Shown here piece after piece: positions 8,753-15,871 of a DNA stretch of 64,000 bases. A program made the translations under genes and the position numbers. The DNA is from Blastococcus sp. HT6-4 (GTDB lineage: Bacteria > Actinomycetota > Actinomycetes > Mycobacteriales > Geodermatophilaceae). The notes beneath the pieces are model-generated. The model was not told the origin of the DNA and made no database searches. It worked only from the letters and a program-made list of their open reading frames with translations. The DNA lies in NCBI RefSeq assembly GCF_039679125.1, contig NZ_CP155551.1, positions 2,976,001-3,040,000 of the forward strand. The letters run 5' to 3'. Position 1 is the first letter of the stretch. Every line of letters starts with the position of its first letter.

Positions 8753-9964
8753 TCAGACCCGCTCGAACAGCGCGGCGAGGCCCTGGCCGCCGCCGATGCA
8801 CATCGTCTCCAGCCCGTAGCGGGCACCGCGGCGGTCCATCTCGCGCAGCAGCGTGGCGAGGATGCGGCCACCGGTCGCGCCCACCGGGTGGCCCAGCGAG
8901 ATGCCCGAGCCGTTGACGTTGGTGCGCTCCCAGTCGGAGTCGGTGAAGCCCCACTCCTTGGCGACGGCGAGCACCTGGCTGGCGAAGGCCTCGTTGAGCT
9001 CGATGAGGTCGACGTCGGCGAGCTCCACGCCGGCCAGCGCCAGCGCCTTCGCCGTCGCGGGCACCGGGCCGATCCCCATCGTCTTCGGCGGCACGCCGCC
9101 CACGCCGAAGGACACCAGCCGGGCCAGCGGGCGCAGTCCCAGCTCGGCGGCCTTCTCCGGGTGGGTGACGATCGCGACGGCGGCGCCGTCGTTCTGGCCG
9201 GAGGCGTTGCCGGCGGTGACCGTCGCGTCGGGGTCGTTCTTGCCCAGGATGGGGCGCAGCTTGGCGAGGGTCTCGACCGAGGAGTCGGGGCGGATGTGCT
9301 CGTCGCGGTCGACGACGGTCTCGCCCTTCCGGTGCTTCACCGTCACCGGGACGATCTCGTCGGCGAACCTGCCCGCGTCGGTGGCGGCGGCGGCGCGCTG
9401 GTGGCTGCGGACGGCGTACTCGTCCTGCTCCTCGCGGCCGATCCCGTACTCCCGCCGGACGTTCTCCGCGGTCTCCAGCATCCCGCCGGGCACCGGGTGG
9501 TTCTGGCCGCCGGCGGTGACCCGGCCGCGGGCCAGCCCGTCCTCCAGCAGCACGCCGGGCCCGGGCTTGACGCCCCAGCGCATGGCGGTCGAGTAGAAGG
9601 GCGCGTTGCTCATCGACTCGGCGCCACCGGCCAGGACGACGTCGGAGGCGCCGGACTGCACCTGCATCGCCGCGTAGATGACCGCCTGCAGGCCGGAGCC
9701 GCACCGCCGGTCGACCTGCAGACCGGAGGCGGTGACCGGCAGGCCGGCGTCGAGGGCGGCGACCCGGCCGAGGGCCGGGGCGTCCATCGTCGGGTAGCAG
9801 TGGCCGAGCAGCACGTCGTCCACCGACTCCGGCGGCAGGCCGGTGCGCTCCATCAGCGCCCGGATCACCGTGGCCGCGAGCTCCTGGACGGGGACGTCGC
9901 GCAGCGAGCCCCCGAATCCGCCGACCGGCGTCCGCAGGGGCTCGCAGATGACCGCATCCCGCAC
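8753..9964 (-). CDS. Thiolase (acetyl-CoA acetyltransferase family)
   Basis: A 403-aa thiolase. It has the nucleophilic cysteine in DRRCGSGLQA, the NEAFA block, GHPVGATGGR with the catalytic His, and the second cysteine in CIGGGQG. It should condense or cleave acyl-CoAs with CoA. The start is set at GTG 9964 because GGAGG lies 5 nt upstream and the protein then begins RDAVICEPLRTPVGGFGG, as in relatives. An ATG at 9988 is possible but lacks a good ribosome site. It probably forms an operon with the downstream FabG-like reductase. Whether it prefers acetoacetyl-CoA or longer 3-ketoacyl-CoAs (beta-oxidation) is open. Confidence 0.88.
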   Translation of the reverse strand: MRDAVICEPLRTPVGGFGGSLRDVPVQELAATVIRALMERTGLPPESVDDVLLGHCYPTMDAPALGRVAALDAGLPVTASGLQVDRRCGSGLQAVIYAAMQVQSGASDVVLAGGAESMSNAPFYSTAMRWGVKPGPGVLLEDGLARGRVTAGGQNHPVPGGMLETAENVRREYGIGREEQDEYAVRSHQRAAAATDAGRFADEIVPVTVKHRKGETVVDRDEHIRPDSSVETLAKLRPILGKNDPDATVTAGNASGQNDGAAVAIVTHPEKAAELGLRPLARLVSFGVGGVPPKTMGIGPVPATAKALALAGVELADVDLIELNEAFASQVLAVAKEWGFTDSDWERTNVNGSGISLGHPVGATGGRILATLLREMDRRGARYGLETMCIGGGQGLAALFERV

Positions 9965-10080
9965 GTGGTCCTCCTCGTTGGTCCGCATCCGGCGCGCGTC
10001 GGGCCGGCTCGACGCCCCGAGTCTGCCCGGCGGGCGCTCGTCGCGCGCCCCCGGCCCCGTCCGGCGGTGCGCGGCACGGG

Positions 10081-10464
10081 TCAGGAGGCGGCGGTCTCGA
10101 CCCGCTCGGCGCCGAGCATGTGCCACAGCCCGGTGATCTCCAGGGGCCGGATGACCGCGCGGGTGGCGGCCAGGACGCGCAGCTTCACGTCGGCCGCCGC
10201 CGCGCGGCGGTGGACGGCGGCCAGGGCGCAGAGCCCGGCCGAGTCCAGGAACGTCACGGCGGTCAGGTCGACGACGATCTCCCGCGGCCCGGCCTCGAGC
10301 AGCCCCTCGAGCGCGGCGCGCACCTGCGGCGCGGAGGTGGAGTCGATCTCGCCGGTCGCGGCGAGCCGCGGCCCGGCCGGCGGACCGAGGACCTGCAGCG
10401 TGACCAACGAGTCGGAAGAGGGTTCCACGGAAGCGCCGGAGCGGTCGAGGGAGGATGCGGTCAC
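10081..10464 (-). CDS. STAS-domain anti-sigma factor antagonist
   Basis: A 127-aa single STAS domain of the SpoIIAA/RsbV type. The motif VVDLTAVTFLDSAGLCAL holds the phosphorylatable serine near position 75. Such proteins bind an anti-sigma kinase when unphosphorylated and free the sigma factor. The GTG at 10464 is preceded by GAGAGG at good spacing; the longer frame to 10557 has an Arg-rich extension unlike the family. A possible partner, an RsbW-like kinase, is encoded 4.3 kb away at 14798, but no sigma-factor gene is in the window. Confidence 0.82.
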   Translation of the reverse strand: MTASSLDRSGASVEPSSDSLVTLQVLGPPAGPRLAATGEIDSTSAPQVRAALEGLLEAGPREIVVDLTAVTFLDSAGLCALAAVHRRAAAADVKLRVLAATRAVIRPLEITGLWHMLGAERVETAAS

Positions 10465-10672
10465 GGGGTGCCTCTCGGGCGGGTACCGGACCAGTGAGCC
10501 TGAGCCGCGTGCGACGCGACGACCATCACTGGGATGGCGGCTGCTGTTGAACCGCACGTCCGACGGTAGGCACCGGCGCGCCCGAATGCAAGGGACCGCT
10601 GGTCACGGGCGAGCCAGGGGCGGACCGGTCGGGCTGTGAACGAGCTCTCCCCGGCGATGTCCCGGGGCCACG

Positions 10673-10678
10673 GATACT
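10673..10678 (+). promoter_or_regulatory. -10 box of a leaderless promoter
   Basis: GATACT lies 6 nt before GTG 10685, the spacing seen when transcription starts at the start codon. No Shine-Dalgarno sequence is present for this gene. Confidence 0.45.
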
Positions 10679-10684
10679 GGGCGG

Positions 10685-11074
10685 GTGACCGAGTCGCGCC
10701 CGTCGTCCCGCCGCCTGTCCCCGCTGCTGCTCGTGGTGGTCCTGGCGGGGGTGGCCGTCACCGTGGGGGCCTTCGCGGTGCTCGACTGGGTGGCCGCGAC
10801 CGGCGTCGCCGCCGTCGTCCTCACCGCCGTGGCCATGGTGGTGGCGGGCTGGAACTGGGAGTCGCACGCGACCTTCGAGGAGCGCGAGCTCGCCCGCGCC
10901 CGCCGGCGCGCCCGGAAGTGGGACCGCAACGCCGGCGCGCGCGCCCGGGACCGCGCGCGGTGGGAGGCCCACCAGGCGCGCAAGGCCGCGCAGGCACGCG
11001 CCACCGGCTCGCCGGGCAGCACCTCGGGCAGCACCGCGTCGGGGACGGCCGGCGCGCCGGACGCCGGCCGGTAA
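10685..11074 (+). CDS. Small two-helix membrane protein
   Basis: A 129-aa protein not recognised as a named family. Residues ~10-30 and ~37-55 form two hydrophobic segments (LLLVVVLAGVAVTVGAFAVL and AAVVLTAVAMVVAGW). They are followed by a strongly basic, helical cytosolic tail (ARARRRARKWDRNAGARARDRARW) and a Ser/Gly/Thr-rich end. The shape, two helices plus an Arg-rich tail, is common in actinobacterial membrane-associated proteins. It is divergent from the STAS gene and probably leaderless. Confidence 0.6.
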   Translation: MTESRPSSRRLSPLLLVVVLAGVAVTVGAFAVLDWVAATGVAAVVLTAVAMVVAGWNWESHATFEERELARARRRARKWDRNAGARARDRARWEAHQARKAAQARATGSPGSTSGSTASGTAGAPDAGR

Positions 11075-11077
11075 ACC

Positions 11078-11108
11078 GCTCGACGCCTCGGGGCGGCGTC
11101 CCTACGGT
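11078..11108 (+). promoter_or_regulatory. Putative promoter for a leaderless leader ORF
   Basis: TCGACG (-35, about 11078-11083) and TACGGT (-10, 11103-11108) are separated by roughly 19 nt. The -10 box ends 7 nt before ATG 11116, so the transcript would begin at or next to that ATG. Confidence 0.4.
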
Positions 11109-11115
11109 GACCGGC

Positions 11116-11148
11116 ATGCGGAACTTCGTGCGGCTGCGCTCCCTCTGA
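11116..11148 (+). CDS. Ten-residue leader ORF (MRNFVRLRSL)
   Basis: A complete ten-codon ORF starting 7 nt after a TAnnnT -10 box, too short for ordinary gene calling. Its stop is 156 nt upstream of the next gene (11305), and the space between is extremely GC-rich. It may be an attenuation or leader peptide for that gene. The codons are Arg- and Leu-rich but hold no obvious run of one amino acid. It could also be chance. Confidence 0.35.
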   Translation: MRNFVRLRSL

Positions 11149-11304
11149 GCCCCCGCTCCCCCTCGAGCTGAACCGCCGCGGCGCGGCCCGTGCTGCCGCC
11201 CGCCGTCCGCGCCCGACCCGGGCGCCGCTCCCCCTCCGTCCGGCCGATCCGGTGCCGCGCGCACCCCCCGGACGCTCCGTGCCGACCTCCCGTGGAGGTA
11301 CCTC

Positions 11305-11667
11305 GTGTCACGTCCTGCCCTGCCCGCTCCTGCCACCGAGGCGCGCACCGCCCTGCCCGACCCCGAGCGCGCCGCGTTCGACCGGCTGGCCGCCGCCGTC
11401 CTGGCCCGTCCGTCGGCGCCGCTCGGTGCGGTCCTGCGCGCCCAGCTGCCCGGCCCGGCCGGGGTCCGCTGGCTGCGCCAGGAGGCCCTGCCCCCCACCA
11501 CCCGGGCCGGTGCCCTCACCGCGGCGCAGTGGGGATCGCTGTACCACTGCTGGGCGGCGACGGCCCCCGTGCCGGCCCCCGGCCCGGCGGGCGGCCGGGC
11601 CGGCGGCCGCACCTCGCCGCACGGGCACGCGCCGGGGGCCATGGCCGCACCCCGCTGGGGTTCGTGA
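11305..11667 (+). CDS. Hypothetical protein, 120 aa
   Basis: Not recognised. Starts at GTG 11305 with GGAGG 7-8 nt upstream, a strong ribosome site that supports a real gene. The protein is predicted to be mostly helical in its first 85 residues (RAAFDRLAAAVLARP and GVRWLRQEALPP) and then becomes Pro/Gly/Ala-rich and disordered. No signal peptide or membrane segment. It ends 14 nt before the convergent sacsin-like gene. A 10-codon leader ORF with its own promoter-like sequence precedes it. Confidence 0.55.
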   Translation: MSRPALPAPATEARTALPDPERAAFDRLAAAVLARPSAPLGAVLRAQLPGPAGVRWLRQEALPPTTRAGALTAAQWGSLYHCWAATAPVPAPGPAGGRAGGRTSPHGHAPGAMAAPRWGS

Positions 11668-11681
11668 CCGCCCCGGCCCGG

Positions 11682-14666
11682 TCAGTCCCCGACCGCGTCC
11701 TCCGCCGCCAGGTCGTCGACGCGGTCGGGGTCGGCGAACGCCTCCGCGAGCGCCTGGCGCATCGACCACCGCTGCGCCCGCCACGCCAGGGCGCGGCCGA
11801 GCGCGGCCGGTGTGCCGTCGACGTGGTCGACGTCGTCCGCCGGCCACCACGCCACCCGCCGGCCGGCGACGGTCAGCGCGTCGTGCACCGCCACCTCGCC
11901 GGTCAGCGCCGCACGGCCCAGCCGGGCGGCGGCCAGCCGCGCGCCGGGCAGCTCGGCCCAGCGCACCCGGCGGGCGGGCGAGCTGGTGACCTCCCCCCGC
12001 ACCAGCTCGCCGGCCAGCGGGAGGTCCAGCAGATCGGCCACCGGCCCCGGTGCGCCACCGGCCGGCACGACCGGCAGGTCCAGCAGCGGGAGCAGGTGCG
12101 GGGCGTCCAGGACCACCGCCCGGTCCACCACCCGGTCCGGCGCCACCCGCACCCGCGCCGGCGGGTCGGCGTCCACCCCGTCCAGGGCGACGGCCAGCCG
12201 GGCGTGGACGCGGGACAGCACGTCCGGCCGCACCGTCCGGGCCGGGTCGCCCAGCCGGTCGAGGAGGTCGAGGGCGGCATCGGGGTCGGCGAGGACGTCG
12301 TCGATCGTGGCCGGCGGGCGCAGCAGGCCCAGCAGCGGCTCCCCCACGTCGGCGGGGTCGTAGAGCCCGGCCAGCTCGGTGCTGCCCGGGTGCGCCAGCC
12401 GGCCGGGCCGGCGGCCCCCCAGCACCGGGTGGGTCAGCAGCCACCAGCGCAGGTGCCCCGGTACCCGGACCCCGTCGACGACGACGTCGGCCCACGCCTC
12501 CGCCGGCGCGAGGGCCAGCAGGCGCAGCGCTCCCGGCCAGTCGGCGACCAGGTCGAGGTCACGGACGGCGACCAGCGGCGGCCACCGCGACGGCGGTCCG
12601 GGTGGCAGCCGGTCCAGGACGGCGTCGGCCCACTCCTCGGCGCCGTCGACGTCGAGGTCGTCCGGGTCCTCGGCCCGCACCAGCGCGAACCCGTCGAGCA
12701 CCCCGACGGCGCGCAGCGCGTCGGCGTCGGCGTGGGCGGCGAACTCCGGGTCGAGCGTGCCCAGGGCCCCGTCCTCCAGCACCGCGGCCAGCGGCGACCC
12801 CGGCAGCACCAGCTCCCCCGCCGGCGCGAATCCGCCGTCGGCGTCGGGGAGGGCGAGCTCGGCCAGCCACGGCAGCTCCCCGGCGGTGTCCGGCGCGGAC
12901 GCCGCCAGCGCGAGCACGGCGTCGGCCAGGTCGCGGGGGTCCGGTGCGCCGGCGAAGCCGTCCTCGGCCGCGTCCAGGGACTCCTCGACCGCGGCCCGCA
13001 CCGCCGGGTCGGCCAGGACCGCCGCCGCGGTCGCCGGCCGCGCCCCGAGCCGCTCCAGCAGCCGGCGCGCCGCAGGCGGCTCCACCGCCGCCGGATCGGC
13101 CAGCCGCAGCGGCAGCGCACCCAGCCGGCCCACCGGCAGTCCGGGCTCGGGCAGCAGCACCCCGGCCGGACCGTGCGCCGTCCGGCCGTCGGCGAGCGGC
13201 ACCGGCAGCGCGGCCAGCTCCTCCCGGTCGGCGTCGGCGAAGGCGGCGTAGAGCCGCGCCCACCAGCCGGCCGGGCGGGCCACACCGCGCACCGCCTCCA
13301 CGGCCTCCCCCAGCCCGGCCCGCCGGACACCGAGGGCGGTCAGCGCCGCGACGTCCCCGCGCCGGGACCACTCCGCCGGCAGCAGCCCCGGCAGCACCCC
13401 GGTCAGCGCCGCCACCCGCTCCTCGGTGGCGTCCTCGAGCGCCACCGCGCGCGCAGGCGGCTGCACGGCCCCGGGCTCCCCGGCGACGGGCAGCCAGGCG
13501 GCCTCCCGCAGCCGGTCCAGCGCCGCGGCCGAGAGCGCGGCGTCCAGCTCGGCGCCGGCCAGGCCGACCCGGGGCACCAGGCCCAGCAGCGCCGGATCGG
13601 CCGGCAGCTGCCCGACGAGGTCGGCGAGGGCGCCGGCGGCGGCGGCCACCAGGAGGTCGGTGACCGGCCCGGGCAGCACGTGCCGGCGGTCGGGGCCGAG
13701 CGGGAACGGTGCGACGAGCCGCACCGGGACCGAGAGCGGCTCGTCGCTCGGCGTCGGTGCGTGCACGACCTGGCGGCCGGTCAGCGGCACGGGGCGGCCG
13801 GCCTCGTCCAGCGACACCGCCCAGGTGAGCCTCCACGCCCGGCGGTCGCGCTCCTCCACGGGGCGGTCCGCCAGCAGCTCGGTGGCCAGCTCCCCGGCCC
13901 GCTGCGCCACCGCCCACCGGGTGACGGCGCCGTCCTCGGCCAGCGACACCTCCGGCGGCGCGCCCTCGCGTCCCAGCGCACGCCGCTGCCCGTCGACGAC
14001 CACCTCGACGGACGCGAGTCCCGGCAGCGCCAGCAGCAGCTCGGCCGACAGCACCCGCAGCGCCGACGCGACCGACTCCCGGGCGCCCGGACGCAGCGGC
14101 AGCACCACCTCGGTGTCGAATCCCGCGGGCGGGGCACCGTCGGCCGGCCACGGCAGCCGCAGCACCGGCACGGCGCCGTCCCGGCGGGCGAGCTCGTCGG
14201 CGAGGGCGGCCACCGCGGCCACCTCCGTCCGGGTGGCGGTCGCACCGAACCGCACGCCCCCGGTGCGGGAGAGCACCGCCGGGTCGTCGGACACGGCGAG
14301 GACGGCGGCGAAGCCGACCCCGAACCGGCCGACCGAACCGGCCTCGTCCCGCTTGGCCGACGCCCGCAGCGTGGCCAGCCCGACCACCCCCGCGGCGTCG
14401 AGCGGCGCACCGGTGTTGGCCGCGCGCAGCGTGTCCCCGGCCAGCTCCAGCCGCAGCCGGCCGGGCACGCCGGCGCGGGTGGCGGCGTCGGCGGCGTTCT
14501 GCGCGAGCTCCACCAGCACCCGGTCGCGGTAGCCCCCGCGGACCAGGTCCTCCTCGGCGTTGGCGTCCTCCCGGAACCGGGCCGGGGAGGCGGTCCAGGC
14601 CTCGAGCACCCGGCGCCGCAGCGCGGCGGTGGCGAAGGGATCCCCTCCGGCGGTGCGGTCGGCCAT
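11682..14666 (-). CDS. Sacsin/Hsp90-like GHKL ATPase domain protein, large
   Basis: A 994-aa protein whose first ~220 residues form a GHKL (Hsp90/sacsin N-terminal) ATP-binding fold. VLVELAQNAADAA is the N-box, RAANTGAPL sits at the usual DxGxG position, and GRFGVGFAAVLAV is the glycine loop that closes over ATP. The rest is a long Ala/Leu/Asp/Pro-rich region without a motif I recognise. Actinobacteria commonly carry such sacsin-N-like proteins; the role is unknown, with chaperone or assembly function only inferred. The start is ATG 14666. A TAGGGT -10 box lies 8 nt upstream, indicating a leaderless transcript and arguing against the longer frame to 14735. It is divergent from an RsbW-like kinase gene. 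Confidence 0.8.
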   Translation of the reverse strand: MADRTAGGDPFATAALRRRVLEAWTASPARFREDANAEEDLVRGGYRDRVLVELAQNAADAATRAGVPGRLRLELAGDTLRAANTGAPLDAAGVVGLATLRASAKRDEAGSVGRFGVGFAAVLAVSDDPAVLSRTGGVRFGATATRTEVAAVAALADELARRDGAVPVLRLPWPADGAPPAGFDTEVVLPLRPGARESVASALRVLSAELLLALPGLASVEVVVDGQRRALGREGAPPEVSLAEDGAVTRWAVAQRAGELATELLADRPVEERDRRAWRLTWAVSLDEAGRPVPLTGRQVVHAPTPSDEPLSVPVRLVAPFPLGPDRRHVLPGPVTDLLVAAAAGALADLVGQLPADPALLGLVPRVGLAGAELDAALSAAALDRLREAAWLPVAGEPGAVQPPARAVALEDATEERVAALTGVLPGLLPAEWSRRGDVAALTALGVRRAGLGEAVEAVRGVARPAGWWARLYAAFADADREELAALPVPLADGRTAHGPAGVLLPEPGLPVGRLGALPLRLADPAAVEPPAARRLLERLGARPATAAAVLADPAVRAAVEESLDAAEDGFAGAPDPRDLADAVLALAASAPDTAGELPWLAELALPDADGGFAPAGELVLPGSPLAAVLEDGALGTLDPEFAAHADADALRAVGVLDGFALVRAEDPDDLDVDGAEEWADAVLDRLPPGPPSRWPPLVAVRDLDLVADWPGALRLLALAPAEAWADVVVDGVRVPGHLRWWLLTHPVLGGRRPGRLAHPGSTELAGLYDPADVGEPLLGLLRPPATIDDVLADPDAALDLLDRLGDPARTVRPDVLSRVHARLAVALDGVDADPPARVRVAPDRVVDRAVVLDAPHLLPLLDLPVVPAGGAPGPVADLLDLPLAGELVRGEVTSSPARRVRWAELPGARLAAARLGRAALTGEVAVHDALTVAGRRVAWWPADDVDHVDGTPAALGRALAWRAQRWSMRQALAEAFADPDRVDDLAAEDAVGD

Positions 14667-14674
14667 GCGCCCGG

Positions 14675-14680
14675 ACCCTA
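14675..14680 (-). promoter_or_regulatory. -10 box, leaderless promoter of the sacsin-like gene
   Basis: TAGGGT on the minus strand, 8 nt before ATG 14666. There is no Shine-Dalgarno sequence between them. Confidence 0.5.
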
Positions 14681-14797
14681 GGGCGCCGGCGGGGCGACGC
14701 CCCTTCCGGGTGAGGGCGAGGATTCGGCCCCGCACGGAACGGGCAGGGTGCCGCCAGGAACGGGCCGGCCTCCAGCCGGCGACGAGAGGCGGTAGCG

Positions 14798-15229
14798 GTG
14801 GTGGCGCTCTGGCAGTCCGCGCGCCCGCCCTCCAGCTACACCCGGGTGTGGCGCCAGGAGCTGACCTCGCTGGCCGAGCTCGCCGCCCTGCGCGCCCGGC
14901 TGCGCGCCTCCATGACCGGCAGCCCGACCGTCGCGCAGCCCGAGCGCGACCACTGGTCCGAGCGGCTGGTGCTCATCGCCGACGAGCTCACCTCCAACGC
15001 GCTGCGCCACGGCGGTGCGCCCGTCGAAACGGTCCTCGGCCGCGACGGCGACGCGTGGGTGTTCGCCGTCCGCGACTCGGCGCCCGACGTGCCACCCGTG
15101 CCGGCGCAGGGCCGGGATCCGAGCCACGGCGGCTTCGGGCTCTACCTCGTGGCCGACCTCTCCGTGGCGCACGGCTGGTACGCCGAGCCGGGCGCGAAGA
15201 CCGCCTGGGCCGTGGTGGGCGGCGCCTGA
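14798..15229 (+). CDS. RsbW/SpoIIAB-like anti-sigma ATP-binding protein
   Basis: A 143-aa HATPase_c_2 protein. The N-box is ADELTSNALRHGG (about 61-73, with E63 and N67), the D-box is VRDSAP (91-96), and the glycine loop is GGFGLYLV (111-118). In actinobacteria many such proteins are anti-sigma kinases or stress-sensing switches that phosphorylate STAS antagonists. GTG 14798 has GAGAGG 8 nt upstream. A STAS protein at 10081 is a candidate partner. It is divergent from the sacsin-like GHKL gene and convergent with a lipoprotein gene. Confidence 0.8.
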   Translation: MVALWQSARPPSSYTRVWRQELTSLAELAALRARLRASMTGSPTVAQPERDHWSERLVLIADELTSNALRHGGAPVETVLGRDGDAWVFAVRDSAPDVPPVPAQGRDPSHGGFGLYLVADLSVAHGWYAEPGAKTAWAVVGGA

Positions 15230-15238
15230 CCCGGCGGG

Positions 15239-15778
15239 TCAGCCCCCGCCCTCGGTGCAGAGCTCACCGGAGATGCAGACCGGCGGGTCGTACGGCGGTT
15301 CCTCGACGTCGTCGGAGCGGCCGTCCAGGTCGGTCGTGACCTCGTCCACGTGGCCGTCGGACCACATGGCCGACCCGAAGTCGGTGCCGGCGGGGCACTG
15401 CACGGGTTCGCTGGTCACGCTGCCGCGGTCGCCGCCGCCCTCGCCGGTCTCGACGGTGACCCGCACGCAGGCGCCCACGGAGGCGTCCTCGTACTCGGGG
15501 ATGAACCCGCTGGTGCGGTGGACCGACACCCCGATCGCCTCGACGAGCACGATCCGGCCGCCCTCGGCCGTCGACTCGACCGCGTAGCCGTACGGGTCGA
15601 GGCGGTCCAGGGCATCCCGGCCGGTGCTGTACGGATCGAGGGAACGGGTGTGCAGGTAGTGCTCGTGGCGCGAGACGAGGCGCTCCTGGAGACGGTCGTG
15701 GGCGTCCTCCTGCACCGACTGCGAGCAGCCGGTGAGCACCACGGCCGCCAGCGCCGCACCCCCGAGCCGCCGTCGCAC
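15239..15778 (-). CDS. Putative secreted lipoprotein, 179 aa
   Basis: The N-terminus is a short basic stretch, a hydrophobic core and the lipobox LTGC, so cleavage and lipid attachment at Cys18 are expected. The mature part is acidic with several Cys residues near the end (CVRV, PVQC, PVCISGELC), possibly forming disulfides. No family recognised. Starts with GTG 15778. It is divergent from the aldehyde dehydrogenase and may share that intergenic control region. Confidence 0.65.
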   Translation of the reverse strand: MRRRLGGAALAAVVLTGCSQSVQEDAHDRLQERLVSRHEHYLHTRSLDPYSTGRDALDRLDPYGYAVESTAEGGRIVLVEAIGVSVHRTSGFIPEYEDASVGACVRVTVETGEGGGDRGSVTSEPVQCPAGTDFGSAMWSDGHVDEVTTDLDGRSDDVEEPPYDPPVCISGELCTEGGG

Positions 15779-15845
15779 CGCGGCAGCATGGCAGACGCCG
15801 GACCGGACCGTCTCGGATCAGCCCCGACCGCGCCTGGCCCGGGGG

Positions 15846-15864
15846 GGTTACCAGTGGGTAACCT
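15846..15864 (+). promoter_or_regulatory. Operator-like inverted repeat overlapping a leaderless -10
   Basis: GGTTACC (15846-15852) and GGTAACC (15857-15863) form a perfect 7-bp inverted repeat with a 4-bp spacer. The -10 box TAACCT (15859-15864) lies in its right arm and ends 7 nt before ATG 15872. A repressor bound here would cover the promoter. The geometry fits a TetR- or MarR-type dimer. No such regulator gene is adjacent. Confidence 0.6.
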
Positions 15865-15871
15865 CCGTCAC

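Noticed and set aside
34..14666. A defence island formed by HelD, SIR2 and the sacsin-like gene
   Set aside because: They are separated by ordinary metabolic and membrane genes, without mobility genes or typical defence partners.
11190..14681. A 1163-codon open frame on the plus strand opposite the sacsin-like gene
   Set aside because: It has no recognisable domain, is almost only Arg/Pro/Gly/Ala/Gln/His, and is the shadow expected opposite a GC-rich gene. The minus-strand product has a clear GHKL ATP site.
15350..15871. N-terminal extension of the aldehyde dehydrogenase frame
   Set aside because: The upstream part overlaps the divergent lipoprotein gene, has no ALDH likeness, and a -10 box sits 7 nt before ATG 15872.
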